64,000 nucleotides of DNA. Source: Pseudomonadota bacterium (GTDB lineage Bacteria; Pseudomonadota; Alphaproteobacteria; Acetobacterales; Acetobacteraceae). Positions 44,891 to 54,616 of this stretch are shown here, in pieces. Each line of letters opens with the position of its first letter. Within the stretch, counting starts at the first letter, position 1. The position numbers and the translations under genes are program-made. Where the stretch lies: NCBI GenBank assembly GCA_021798915.1, contig JAJZBM010000008.1, positions 1-64,000 on the forward strand, in the 5' to 3' direction. The notes beneath the pieces were generated by a model. The model did not search any database and was not told where the DNA came from. It saw only the letters and a program-made list of their open reading frames with translations.

Positions 44891-45161
44891 GCGCAGAAGA
44901 AGGGCGTCAAGCAAAAACGTCGAGCAAAAACTGCGTGGACAAAAGGCAGCCAAGGCGGCGGTTAAAAATGCTTAATTAATCGTTTTCGAGTTGAATTAAC
45001 GAGTTTCCGAAGGGTAGGGTGCCGCATTGAGCGCAAAAATAACACCGCTATTCAGCGAGCAATCAAATCACACCCATGGCCGCAAGAATTGGGTTCATCC
45101 CGCTGGGCGGCTGCGATTTAATTTTTGAAATTTCCGCCGTGACGTTCCAGCGAGGATAGAA

Positions 45162-46526
45162 ATGACCAAGGTATTCGGCCATTACATGCCTTCTGAAATG
45201 CTGATGCTGTGGCTGGTCGAGGCTGTGCTCAGTTTTGCCCTGATCGCCGCCCTGCTCGCCTTCGGCGCGGCCGGCCTCATGCCTGCCGACGAGACATTGT
45301 CCGATAACGCGTTCCAAGCCGTTAACGTCGCGGCCCTGATCGCCCTCGCCTTCGGTCTCGCGGGCTCGGCGCTCGGCCTCTACCGGCTGGAGGCGCTGCT
45401 TTATACCCGCCGGCTGATGATCAATATCGGCATCGTCGCACTCACCGTGCTGCCGGCGTTGGCCATTTTCGCCCATCTGTTCCACACCGATCTCTTCGCC
45501 CTGCTCGCCAGCCGGGAAGCGCTTTGGCTGCCGCGCATCCTGGTCGTCTGGCTGTTGTGCCTCGCGCTCACCCGCTCGCTCTTTCGCTTCGCCCTCCGCC
45601 AGGGGGTTTTCGCCCGCCACATCCTGGTGGTCGGCGACAATGACGGCCGCAGCGGACCGCGGCTCGATGACGCCATGTTTTTCGCGATTGCCGGACGCGT
45701 GGCGCCGGGCAACCCCCTCGCATTCGATCCCGAGGCGCTGCGGGCGCGCAAAATCTGGGGGATCGTGATCAGCGCCTCGGCCCGCGCCACCCTCCCGACC
45801 TCGGCGCTGCTCCGTTGCAAGAGCGCCGGCATCCGCGTCTTCGACGAGGTCGAATTCCGCGAACGCCAATTCCGCCGCCTCGATCTCGACCGCTTGCCGC
45901 CGGATTGGCTGGTCTTCGCCGAAAACACGTTTTCGAGCCGGCTCAACCAGGCGTTCAAACGCGGCTTCGATCTGGTGCTCAGCGCTGCCATGTTGGTCCT
46001 GGTGCTGCCGCTCATGCTGCTGACCGCGCTCGCCATCCGCCTCGACAGCGAGGGCCCGGTCTTCTACCGCCAGGAGCGCGTCGGCCTGCACGGCAAAACC
46101 TTCATGCTGCTGAAATTCCGCAGCATGCGCGTCGACGCCGAGGCCGCGGGGCCGGCCTGGGCTGCCGATCATGATCCCCGCGTCACCAGGATCGGCGGGT
46201 TTCTGCGGCGCACCCGGATCGATGAATTGCCACAGCTCATCAACGTGCTGCGCGGCGAGATGAGCCTCATCGGGCCGCGTCCCGAGCGGCCGCATTTCGT
46301 TGCCAAGCTCGCCGCCGCGATCCCCCGCTATCATGACCGCAGCTTCGTCAAACCCGGCATCACCGGCTGGGCTCAGGTCAATTTCCCCTATGGCGCCTCG
46401 ATCGAGGATGCGCGGATGAAGCTCGCCTATGATCTCTATTACGTCGCCCGCCGCAACCTCTTCCTCGATCTGCTCATCCTCATCTCCACCGTCCGGGTGA
46501 TCCTGTTCCGCGAAGGTGCGCGCTGA
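45162..46526 (+). CDS. XrtA-system undecaprenyl-phosphate sugar phosphotransferase
   Basis: 454 residues. Four N-terminal membrane helices and a CoA-binding-like region precede the bacterial sugar transferase domain with KRGFDLVLSAAMLVL, YRQERVGLHGKTFMLLKFRS, RIDELPQLINVLRGEMSLIG and GPRPERP. This is the EpsB/TIGR03013 class linked to XrtA loci; it transfers the first sugar phosphate to undecaprenyl phosphate. First gene of the plus arm. Confidence 0.93.
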   Translation: MTKVFGHYMPSEMLMLWLVEAVLSFALIAALLAFGAAGLMPADETLSDNAFQAVNVAALIALAFGLAGSALGLYRLEALLYTRRLMINIGIVALTVLPALAIFAHLFHTDLFALLASREALWLPRILVVWLLCLALTRSLFRFALRQGVFARHILVVGDNDGRSGPRLDDAMFFAIAGRVAPGNPLAFDPEALRARKIWGIVISASARATLPTSALLRCKSAGIRVFDEVEFRERQFRRLDLDRLPPDWLVFAENTFSSRLNQAFKRGFDLVLSAAMLVLVLPLMLLTALAIRLDSEGPVFYRQERVGLHGKTFMLLKFRSMRVDAEAAGPAWAADHDPRVTRIGGFLRRTRIDELPQLINVLRGEMSLIGPRPERPHFVAKLAAAIPRYHDRSFVKPGITGWAQVNFPYGASIEDARMKLAYDLYYVARRNLFLDLLILISTVRVILFREGAR

Positions 46527-46566
46527 TCCGGCGACAGGATGAAAAAAATCGCGTATCGGGGCAGGA

Positions 46567-48609
46567 ATGGCGTGGATCGCCCCCTTTCTCTATCCCGGTT
46601 GCGCGGCGGCCTATCTGCTGCTCGCGCTGTTCGTCGCGTTCGCCGGGCGGAGGCGGGGTAGCAGGCTGGCGCTGAGTGGCGCTGCCCTCGTCACCGCGAC
46701 CCTCCTCACCGCCATCTGGGCCGCCGCCGTCGCCGCCGCCCCGGAAACGCCGCTCGCCGCCCTGCCCGGGGGGGTGGAACTGGCACGTGACACCGCCTGG
46801 TACGGCTTCGGCCTGCTTCTTCTGCCGCCGCCGGCCCCCGGGGTGCGTCCGCTGCGCCGCACCCTGCTCGGATTCGGCGTGGTGGTTCTCGCCATCGCCA
46901 TCGGCGCCGCCTCCCTCTCCCCCACGTCAGACACCGACCTGACCCTCGCCTCACCGGCGATCGCGGCAAGGCTCGGCTTCGCCGTCGCCAATCTGCTGCT
47001 GGTCGAGAACCTCTACCGCAACAGCCGCCCCGAGCGGCGCTGGCATATCAACCTGCTTTGCATCGCGCTTGGCACCTTTTTCGTGTACGATCTCGTGTTC
47101 TACGCCGACGCGGTGTTGTTTCGTCGCCTCTCGCCGCCGCTCTTCGCCGGCCACGCCATCGTTGTGACCGGCCTCGCCCCGCTGATCGCGCTCGCGGCAC
47201 TGCGCAACCGCAAGCGCGGGATCACATTGCAGGTTTCGCGGAGCGTCGTTTTCCACACGACGACGCTGGTCGCAAGCGGCCTGTTCCTTCTCGCTCTCGC
47301 CGCCGCCGGTGAGGTCTTCCGGCGTTTCGGCGCGAATTGGGGAACACTCGCCGAAATCTCCCTCCTTTCCGGCGGCATCGTGGTCATCGCGGTGCTGGCG
47401 AGTTCGGGCTCGGCGCGCTCGCGCCTGAAATCGCTGGTCGTCGATCATTTCTTTACCACTCGCTACGATTATCGGCGGGAATGGATGCGCTTCATCGCCG
47501 CTCTCTCGACGCCCGACCCTGCCGTCCCCCTGCACGAGCGGGTGATCCGCGCCGCCGCCGAGGTGGTGGACAGCCCCGGTGGCGTCCTGTTTCTGCGCGC
47601 CGCCGACGAAACCGGATTCCACTGGGGTGGGTCGCTCAACCTGCCGCCTGCGGGCACCATGCTCGGCTCCGACCACGCCCTACTCGCCCGGCTGGACGGG
47701 GGGGAGACGATCGCCGTCGCCGATCCCGATGCCGCGCCCTGGATCGAGGGTTTCCCGCCGCTCTGGCTCGCGGTGCCGCTGATCCATGCCGGGCGGCTGA
47801 TCGGGCTCATCCTGCTGCCCCCGCCACGCGCCCCCTTCCGCCTCGACGGCGAGGTCTTCACTCTGCTCCGCACCATCGGCCAGCAGGTCGCAGTGTTCAT
47901 CGCCGAACAGCGCGCGACGCAGAGCCTGGTCGAAACCCGGCATCTGCGCGAATACGGCCAGCGTTTCGCCTTCGTCGCGCACGATATCAAGAACGTCTCC
48001 AGCCAGCTCTCGCTGCTGCTCGCCAACGCCGAATTCCATCTCGACAACCCCGATTTCCAACGCGACATGCTGGCGACCGTGCGCGCCGCGGCCGCGAAGA
48101 TCACCGCCCTTCTCGCCCGGCTCAGCGCATCCGAGGGCGACGCGCCGGCAAGCGTGGTCGCGCCGCTGGAACGGATCGCCGCCATCGCCGCGACCTTGCG
48201 CCAGAGCCGTGGCGTCTCGCTCGCCATCGCGCCATCGCGCACGCACGGCAAGATCGCGATGCCGCTCGAAGCCTTCGACGCCGTCATCACCCATCTTCTC
48301 GACAATGCGCTCGATGCCGAGGAGAGCGCCGGGCGCCCGGGCCATGTCGAGATCCGGATCAGCGAGGAAAACGACACCGCGGTGATCGAAATCAGCGACC
48401 GCGGCACCGGCATGACAGCGGAATTCATCCGCGACGAATTGTTTCGCCCCTTCCGCTCCTCGAAACGCACCGGCTCGGGAATCGGCGCCTTCCAGGCCCG
48501 TGCCCTGCTCCAGAACGCCGGCGGCAGCCTGCACGTGACCAGCATCCCGGGCGCCGGTACCACCATGCGCCTGTCGCTGCCCCTCCTCAGCGCCGCTGTC
48601 GCCGCATGA
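46567..48609 (+). CDS. prsK: XrtA-system sensor histidine kinase PrsK
   Basis: 680 residues. About eight N-terminal membrane helices (1-290), a GAF-like domain (about 310-450) and a kinase core: H box FVAHDIKNVSSQLSLLLANA with His472, N box HLLDNALDAEE, and G boxes ISDRGTGM and GSGIGAFQARAL. PrsK belongs to the two-component pair that controls PEP-CTERM genes, with PrsR downstream. Confidence 0.93.
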   Translation: MAWIAPFLYPGCAAAYLLLALFVAFAGRRRGSRLALSGAALVTATLLTAIWAAAVAAAPETPLAALPGGVELARDTAWYGFGLLLLPPPAPGVRPLRRTLLGFGVVVLAIAIGAASLSPTSDTDLTLASPAIAARLGFAVANLLLVENLYRNSRPERRWHINLLCIALGTFFVYDLVFYADAVLFRRLSPPLFAGHAIVVTGLAPLIALAALRNRKRGITLQVSRSVVFHTTTLVASGLFLLALAAAGEVFRRFGANWGTLAEISLLSGGIVVIAVLASSGSARSRLKSLVVDHFFTTRYDYRREWMRFIAALSTPDPAVPLHERVIRAAAEVVDSPGGVLFLRAADETGFHWGGSLNLPPAGTMLGSDHALLARLDGGETIAVADPDAAPWIEGFPPLWLAVPLIHAGRLIGLILLPPPRAPFRLDGEVFTLLRTIGQQVAVFIAEQRATQSLVETRHLREYGQRFAFVAHDIKNVSSQLSLLLANAEFHLDNPDFQRDMLATVRAAAAKITALLARLSASEGDAPASVVAPLERIAAIAATLRQSRGVSLAIAPSRTHGKIAMPLEAFDAVITHLLDNALDAEESAGRPGHVEIRISEENDTAVIEISDRGTGMTAEFIRDELFRPFRSSKRTGSGIGAFQARALLQNAGGSLHVTSIPGAGTTMRLSLPLLSAAVAA

Positions 48610-48616
48610 TGCGCGC

Positions 48617-48819
48617 GGGAAGCAAGGCCAGGGGCGCTGCCCCTGGACCCCGCCAGGGACACTGTCCCTGGACCCCATTACTCAAGAATTCTCCGGGCGA
48701 GACGCGACGAGGCACGGGCCAATTCCGTGTCGCGCCCCACCCCGAAAACCCTTCAGGGATGCGGGTCTGGGGGCGCTGCCCCCAGCGGGTCCAGGGCAGC
48801 GCCCTGGCCTTGCTTCCCT
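48617..48819. repeat. Palindromic GC-rich repeat cluster between prsK and prsR
   Basis: Near-identical terminal inverted repeats, GGGAAGCAAGGCCAGGGGCG (left, 48617 on) and the matching complement ending GGCCTTGCTTCCC (right, to 48819). Inside lie further hairpins: CAGGGACACTGTCCCTG near 48654 and CTGGGGGCGCTGCCCCCAG near 48767, plus an imperfect GGCACGG/CCGTGTC pair. No open frame for a transposase; it looks like a small non-coding (MITE- or REP-like) element. Confidence 0.75.
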
Positions 48820-48832
48820 CGAGCGGCGCGTC

Positions 48833-50254
48833 ATGAGTGTCGCGAAATTATTGATCGTCGAGGATGACGAGGGGTTGTGTGGCCAGTATCGCTGGGCGTT
48901 TCCTGGTCTCAAGCCGGTCATCACCCATCGCCGGGCGCAGGCTTTGGCGGCGCTGGCCAAGGAGCGGCCGGGGGTGGTGGTGCTTGATCTCGGCCTGCCG
49001 CCCGATCCCGACGGGGTGAGCGAGGGGTTCGCGACGCTGGAGGAGATTTTACGCGCCGCCCCCGCGACCAAGGTCATTCTCGCGACCGGCAGCAACGAGC
49101 GTGAGAACGCGCTCCGCGCCATCGCCGCCGGGGCCTATGATTTCTACGAGAAGCCGATCGACATCGCGGTGTTGCGTGGCATCGTCGACCGGGCGCTCAG
49201 GCTGCATGAGCTGGAAGCGGAGAACAAGCGTCTCGCCGAGGCGGCGGCGCAAAGCCCGCTGCCGCGCATCATCACCGCCGCCGAACCGATGCTGAAAATC
49301 TGCCGTGACATCGAAAAGCTCGCGGCGACCAACGTGCCGGTGCTACTGCTCGGCGAAAGCGGCACCGGCAAGGAGGCGTTGGCGCGGGCCCTGCATGATC
49401 TCGGCCCACGCGCCAAGGGGCCGTTCATCGCCCTCAATTGCGGCGCCATTCCGGAAAACCTGCTGGAGAGTGAACTCTTCGGCCATGAGCGCGGCGCCTT
49501 CACCGGCGCGGTGCGGCAGACCCTCGGCAAAATCGAGATGGCGCATCTCGGCACGCTTTTCCTCGACGAGATCGGCGATCTGCCACACCCGCTGCAGGTC
49601 AAGCTGCTGCGCGTCCTCCAGGATCAGGTGATCGAACGGATCGGCGGGCGGCAGCGGATCCAGGTCGATGTGCGCATCGTTTCGGCCACCAACCAGGGGA
49701 TCGAGACCGAGGTGGCGGCGGGGCGGTTTCGCGGCGATCTCTTTTATCGTCTCAATTCGGTGACGCTGCGCATCCCGCCGCTCCGCGCCCGGGATGGCGA
49801 CGCGGTGCTGCTCGCGCGCTATTTCCTGCACCGCTTCAACGATGAGTTCCACCGCAACGTGCGCGGCCTGAGCGAAACCGCGGTGGCGGCGCTCACCGCG
49901 CATGACTGGCCGGGCAATGTGCGCGAGCTGGAAAACCGGATGAAGCGGGCGGTGGTGATGAGCGAGACGCGGCTGATCGAACCGGCCGATCTCGAACTCG
50001 AAGCGCCGGCGATCGCCGCTGACGGCGATGGCGGGGCGGGCGGCGATGACCCCAATCTCGATCTCCGCACCGCGCGGAGCCGCGCCGAGCGCGACGTGAT
50101 CGAGCGGGCGCTGGCCCGCAGCGGTGGGAATCTCTCCACCGCCGCACAATTGCTTGGCGTCAGCCGCACGACCTTGTACGGATTATTGCGCAATCATGGA
50201 CTCGAAGCCTCGCTTCCCGACGGGGCGACGCAAGACATAACGGAAAACCGATGA
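48833..50254 (+). CDS. prsR: XrtA-system sigma-54-dependent response regulator PrsR
   Basis: 473 residues. An N-terminal receiver domain with phospho-acceptor Asp52 (VVVLDLGLPPD) and Lys107 (EKPID), a sigma-54 AAA+ domain with Walker A GESGTGK (174-180) and the sigma-54 contact GAFTGA (221-226), and a C-terminal Fis-type helix-turn-helix (NLSTAAQLLGVSRTTLYGLL). It activates promoters through RpoN. Its stop overlaps prsT by 4 bp. Confidence 0.95.
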   Translation: MSVAKLLIVEDDEGLCGQYRWAFPGLKPVITHRRAQALAALAKERPGVVVLDLGLPPDPDGVSEGFATLEEILRAAPATKVILATGSNERENALRAIAAGAYDFYEKPIDIAVLRGIVDRALRLHELEAENKRLAEAAAQSPLPRIITAAEPMLKICRDIEKLAATNVPVLLLGESGTGKEALARALHDLGPRAKGPFIALNCGAIPENLLESELFGHERGAFTGAVRQTLGKIEMAHLGTLFLDEIGDLPHPLQVKLLRVLQDQVIERIGGRQRIQVDVRIVSATNQGIETEVAAGRFRGDLFYRLNSVTLRIPPLRARDGDAVLLARYFLHRFNDEFHRNVRGLSETAVAALTAHDWPGNVRELENRMKRAVVMSETRLIEPADLELEAPAIAADGDGGAGGDDPNLDLRTARSRAERDVIERALARSGGNLSTAAQLLGVSRTTLYGLLRNHGLEASLPDGATQDITENR

Positions 50255-53034
50255 TGTCCGCATCTCATCCGCGCTCTGACCGATTGGCCCGGCTCGCCCT
50301 CAGCGGCACGGCACTGGCGGCGCTGCTCTGGCCGGGGCTGGCTTTCGCCGCCGATCATTACGCCAAGGCGGAGGCGCTGCTCGCCAGCGGCGATCTCCGG
50401 GGCGCGCAGATCGAACTCCGCAACGCCGTCCGTGACGATCCCGAGAATGGCCGCGCGCATCTCGGCCTCGCCGATGTCGATCTCCGTCTCGGCGACCCGG
50501 CGGGCGCGGAAAAGGAGGCCGGCAAGGCGCGCGATCTCGGCACCGAGCCACGGCGGGCAACCGAGATTCTGCTGCAATCCTATCTCGATCAGCAGCGCCC
50601 GCGCGACCTGCTGCAAACCTTCCCGGCGACCGGCAACCCGCCCGATCTCGCGCCGACCATCCTCGCCGCGCGGGCCCGCGCCGAACTGATGCTCGATCAG
50701 GTGGACAAAGCCGCCGCCGATATCGACGCCGCCCGCGCGATCGCCCCGGATGCGACCGAAGTCCTTCTCACCGCCTCCCAAGTGGCGAGCGCCAAGGGCG
50801 ACACCAAGGCCGCGGAAGCGGCGGTCGCGGCGGTGCTCAAGGCCGATCCCCAAAATGCCGCCGCCTTGCGGCGCAAGGCGCAGTTCACCGCCAATGCCGG
50901 TGATCGCGCCGGCGCGATCACCATCCTGGACGGGGTTCTCGCGCGCGATCCCAACGACATCGTCGCCCGCCTGCAGCGCGCCGATCTCCTGATCGCGAGC
51001 CGCCAGAACGACAAGGCGAAGGAAGATATCGCGGCCGTCCAGAAAATGCTGCCGAACAACGCCCAGGCGGTCTATCTCCACGCCCTGATCCTCGCCGAGG
51101 CCGGGGATTTCAAGGGCGCCGGCGCCGATATGGAAAAACTGTCGAGCGTGCTCTCGCGCATGCCGAACGCCTATTACATCGACGCTCTGGTCAAAAACCA
51201 GCTCGGCGAGCGCGAACAGGCGCTCGACTCCGCCCGGCGCTACGTCGCCCGTTTCCCGGGCGACCCGCGCGGCGTCGCACTCCTGGTTCAGATCGACATG
51301 GCGCGCCACGCCCCCGACGAGGCGATCACGGCGCTCAACAAAGCAATCCTTCTGAACGACAAGAACCCCGCTTTGCACGAGATGCTGGGCCAGGTCTATC
51401 TCGCGACCGGCAAGCTCGCGCCAGCGATCACGAGCTATGAGACGGCGAGCACGCTCGCGCCCGATAACGCCGCCCTCCTGAGCCGGCTCGGGGAGTTGAA
51501 GCTCGATGCCGGCGACAATGAGGGTGCGGCGGCGGCGTTCGAGCGCTCGCTGAAGCTCGATCCCAAACAAGCCAAGGCTGGCGAGATGCTGGTCCTCACC
51601 GGGATCGTCGCCGGGGACTTCACGCAGGCCGAAAGCCACCTCGCCGAACTCCGCAAGCAGGAGGGCGATGCCGCGGTGGTCGGCAATCTCGATGGTCTGC
51701 TGAAGCTCGCCGAGATGGACTATCCCGGCGCGGAAGCGGCCTTCGCCGGCGTCATCAAGGCCCATCCCGACGCCATCGCCGCCAAGCTCAGCCTGGCGCG
51801 GCTGGAATTGATCGAGGGGCGAAACGACGACGCCTGGGCATTGCTCGACGAAGTGTTGGCCAAGCAGCCCGGAAACCGCACCGCGCTCAATATCGCCGTC
51901 GCCGCGCGCGAACAGCAGGGCAAGCCGAAGGAAGCGCTGGCGCTGCTTGCGGCAGCGCATGCGGCGGTGCCGAACGACGCCAACATCGCCGCGAGCTATG
52001 CCGGATTGCTGCTCCGCGGCAATGACGCCAAGGCGGCACTGGCGGTGACCCTGGGCAAGGACCAGCCGGCGCCGGTCGCGCTGCTGCTGGTGCAGGGCGC
52101 GGCGCAGGCATCGCTCGGCCTCAACGAGGCGGCACGCGACACCTACCGCCAGATCCTCACCAGTGATCCGGCACAGACGACGGCGCGGATCAATCTCATC
52201 CGGCTCCTGGTTTTGGCCAAGGATTACAGCGGCGCGCAAAGCGTGATCGATGCCGGGCTCAAGGCCTATCCCGCCAATTACGAGCTGATGCAGGCAGCTC
52301 TCGGCGTCGCGCTCGCCTCCGGTGGCGCGGATGCGGCGCTGGCGCGGGCCGACGCCCTGGCCAAGGATGCAGCGCATCTGCCGGCGGCACTCGCATTGGC
52401 GGGTGATTTCCACATGTCACAGAAACACTATGACGCGGCGGCAAAAGCCTATGCCGCGGCCGCCGCCGATCAGCCCTCGACGATGCTGACGCTGCGCGAG
52501 GCGGCGGCGGACAATGCCGCCGGCCACAAGGACCGGGCGATGGCGACGCTCACCACCTGGGTCGGGAGCCACGCCGATGACGTGCCGGCGCTCGTCGCGC
52601 TCGCCGATCTGGAAATCGCCGACCGACACTATCCGGAAGCGGCCGGGCATTTGCAGACCGCCCTCGCTCATCAGCCGAACAACATCGTCGCCCTCAACAA
52701 TCTCGCCTGGATCGACCAGCAGCTCGGCAAGCCAGAGGCGCTGAAACTCGCCGAACGCGCCTATCTCCTCGCCCCCGGCGCGCAGACCGCGGATACGCTC
52801 GGCGATATCCTGGTCCACGCGAAAAATCCGGCCGGGCTTCCCCTGCTCCGCCAGGCCCATGCCGAATTGCCGGGAGACCCCGCCATTCAATATCACCTCG
52901 CGGCCGCGCTGGCCCAGGCCGGACACCGCGACGAGGCGGTCGCGCTGCTGACCCCGATCACCGACGACAAAACCAACTTCCCCGAGAAGGACGGCGCCCG
53001 CCAGTTGCTCGCCGATCTCAACGCCGGCAAATAG
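50251..53034 (+). CDS. prsT: XrtA-system TPR-repeat protein PrsT
   Basis: 927 residues with a signal peptide (ALSGTALAALLWPGLAFA) and then about 22-25 TPR-like repeats running to the C-terminus (ALLASGDLRGAQIELRNAV type units). PrsT-type proteins are periplasmic and probably a scaffold for polysaccharide and PEP-CTERM export. ATGA overlap with prsR suggests coupled translation. Confidence 0.93.
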   Translation: MMSASHPRSDRLARLALSGTALAALLWPGLAFAADHYAKAEALLASGDLRGAQIELRNAVRDDPENGRAHLGLADVDLRLGDPAGAEKEAGKARDLGTEPRRATEILLQSYLDQQRPRDLLQTFPATGNPPDLAPTILAARARAELMLDQVDKAAADIDAARAIAPDATEVLLTASQVASAKGDTKAAEAAVAAVLKADPQNAAALRRKAQFTANAGDRAGAITILDGVLARDPNDIVARLQRADLLIASRQNDKAKEDIAAVQKMLPNNAQAVYLHALILAEAGDFKGAGADMEKLSSVLSRMPNAYYIDALVKNQLGEREQALDSARRYVARFPGDPRGVALLVQIDMARHAPDEAITALNKAILLNDKNPALHEMLGQVYLATGKLAPAITSYETASTLAPDNAALLSRLGELKLDAGDNEGAAAAFERSLKLDPKQAKAGEMLVLTGIVAGDFTQAESHLAELRKQEGDAAVVGNLDGLLKLAEMDYPGAEAAFAGVIKAHPDAIAAKLSLARLELIEGRNDDAWALLDEVLAKQPGNRTALNIAVAAREQQGKPKEALALLAAAHAAVPNDANIAASYAGLLLRGNDAKAALAVTLGKDQPAPVALLLVQGAAQASLGLNEAARDTYRQILTSDPAQTTARINLIRLLVLAKDYSGAQSVIDAGLKAYPANYELMQAALGVALASGGADAALARADALAKDAAHLPAALALAGDFHMSQKHYDAAAKAYAAAAADQPSTMLTLREAAADNAAGHKDRAMATLTTWVGSHADDVPALVALADLEIADRHYPEAAGHLQTALAHQPNNIVALNNLAWIDQQLGKPEALKLAERAYLLAPGAQTADTLGDILVHAKNPAGLPLLRQAHAELPGDPAIQYHLAAALAQAGHRDEAVALLTPITDDKTNFPEKDGARQLLADLNAGK

Positions 53035-53051
53035 GGGCGTGGGGTCGGGCG

Positions 53052-54380
53052 ATGCGCAACCTTGTCTTCATGATGGCGATGATGGGCGGCATGCTGCCGA
53101 TGACGATCGCGCGCCCGTTCGTCGGCGTCATCCTGTGGTGCTGGATTTCGTTCCAAAACCCCCATGAACTCACCTGGGGCATGTCGATGACCATCCCCTG
53201 GGCGATGATGATTTTCGCCGCGACGATCATGGGCTGCCTCGGGGCGCGCGAGCCCAAATCCTTCCCGATCAACGCCACCACCGTGCTGATCGCCCTGTTC
53301 ATCGTCCTGATCTCGCTCACCTCGCTCACCGCCCTCGCGCCGCCCGAGATGGTGGAATACAAATGGTCGTTCGTGGCCAAATCGTTTTTCGCGCAATTGC
53401 TGATCTTGGCGCTGCTCACCGAACGCCGGCGCATCCACGCCTTGATCTGGGTGATGGTCATCTCGCTCGGCTATTACGGTCTGCGCGGCGGGGTTTTCAC
53501 ATTGACCCATGCCGGCAATTACCGCGTGCTCGGGCCGCCGATGACGATGATCACCGACAACAACCATCTCGCCGCCGGTCTGCTCGTCTGCATGCCGATG
53601 ATGAATTACCTTCGCATGCAGTCCCGCCATCGTCTGGTGCGGCTTGGGCTGTTGGTGGTGATGGTTTTCACGCTGTTCTCGATCCTTGGCAGCTATTCGC
53701 GCGGCGCCCTCATCGGGCTCGGGGCGATGTCGCTGTTTCTGTGGTGGAACAGCCCGCACAAGATCGTCTCGGCGGCGGTGGTCGGTGTCGCGCTCGCCGG
53801 CGCGATCTCGTTCATGCCGCCGAGCTGGACGGCGCGGATGTCGACCATCGATTCCAGCCATGTCGATGACTCGGCGCAGGGCCGCCTCAATATCTGGCAC
53901 GCATCGTGGAAAATCGCCCTCGCCCGCCCGCTCACCGGCGGCGGCTTCATGGCGCCCTACCGCCAGAACATCGTCGATGAGTATGATTACGGCACCACCG
54001 CGCGCGCCGTGCACAGCATCTATTTCGAGGTCATCGGCGAACACGGTTTCCCGACCTTCTTCGTCTGGCTCGGCATCACGCTCGCCGGCATCGTCAATAC
54101 CTGGCGCATCATCCGCGCGACCCGCAAGGTGCCGGAACTGCGCTGGGCCTATGATCTCGCCAAGATGGCGCAAGTCTCGATCATCGCCTATCTCGTCGCC
54201 GGCACGTTTCTTTCGCTCTGCTACTGGGATTTCTATTTCACCCTGCTGATGGGCGTTGCCGCGACTTGGGAGCGGGTCAAGGAGGCGGCGCGTGTTGCGG
54301 CGCCGTCGCGTGCGGGCGTGCTTGCCACCCGCGCGCACTTGGCCGCGCCCGGCGCCGCGCTGCCCGCGCCGCGCGGCTGA
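53052..54380 (+). CDS. XrtA-system O-antigen-ligase/polymerase-like protein
   Basis: 442 residues with about 11 hydrophobic segments. The Wzy_C-type loop has SQGRLNIWHASWKIALARPL and HSIYFEVIGEHGF, as in the putative O-glycosylation ligase of XrtA loci (TIGR03097 type). It probably polymerises or transfers the glycan in the periplasm. A Pro/Ala-rich tail ends the protein. Confidence 0.92.
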   Translation: MRNLVFMMAMMGGMLPMTIARPFVGVILWCWISFQNPHELTWGMSMTIPWAMMIFAATIMGCLGAREPKSFPINATTVLIALFIVLISLTSLTALAPPEMVEYKWSFVAKSFFAQLLILALLTERRRIHALIWVMVISLGYYGLRGGVFTLTHAGNYRVLGPPMTMITDNNHLAAGLLVCMPMMNYLRMQSRHRLVRLGLLVVMVFTLFSILGSYSRGALIGLGAMSLFLWWNSPHKIVSAAVVGVALAGAISFMPPSWTARMSTIDSSHVDDSAQGRLNIWHASWKIALARPLTGGGFMAPYRQNIVDEYDYGTTARAVHSIYFEVIGEHGFPTFFVWLGITLAGIVNTWRIIRATRKVPELRWAYDLAKMAQVSIIAYLVAGTFLSLCYWDFYFTLLMGVAATWERVKEAARVAAPSRAGVLATRAHLAAPGAALPAPRG

Positions 54381-54385
54381 ACGCC

Positions 54386-54616
54386 ATGGACACGCTCTAT
54401 TTCCTGTCCTGCATCTTTGGGATCTTCTGGCTCGCGCTCTGGAGTATTCGCGACCCCACACGCCATTCGCGGTTATGGTGGCCGTTCGCCATGAAGGATG
54501 ACGCCGCGGCGCCGCCCGAACTACGATCCCCGCCGCCGGCCTCGCCACGCCCCGGCCGCCGACAGCCCCCCCCCTCGCGTCGCGCGCCGCCGCCGCCGCG
54601 CCGGCGTGCCGCGTGA
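54386..54616 (+). CDS. Small single-helix membrane protein
   Basis: 76 residues, not recognised. A hydrophobic N-terminal helix (YFLSCIFGIFWLALWSI, about 4-20), a short WWPFAMKDD segment, and a strongly basic Pro/Arg-rich tail (RRQPPPSRRAPPPPRRRAA). It starts 5 bp after the ligase and its stop overlaps the next start (GTGA), so translation is coupled on both sides. A real gene is likely from that coupling. Confidence 0.65.
   Translation: MDTLYFLSCIFGIFWLALWSIRDPTRHSRLWWPFAMKDDAAAPPELRSPPPASPRPGRRQPPPSRRAPPPPRRRAA

Larger units (their letters stand above)
44605..45161. other. Intergenic region of 557 bp upstream of the XrtA plus arm
   Basis: AT-richer than its surroundings, without a convincing gene. 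It contains two TTGACA boxes (44792-44797 and 44862-44867) and the upstream region of the tRNA gene. It is the likely regulatory hub for the divergent exopolysaccharide arms. No GG-N10-GC sigma-54 site was found. Confidence 0.6.

Noticed and set aside
44605-45161. Sigma-54 promoter for the XrtA plus arm
   Set aside because: PrsR predicts one, but reading the region for GG-N10-GC gave only a 9-bp-spaced near miss (around 45090), so none is reported.
48617-48819. Inverted repeats between prsK and prsR considered as an insertion sequence
   Set aside because: The block is too short to encode a transposase and no target-site duplication is clear; kept only as a repeat.
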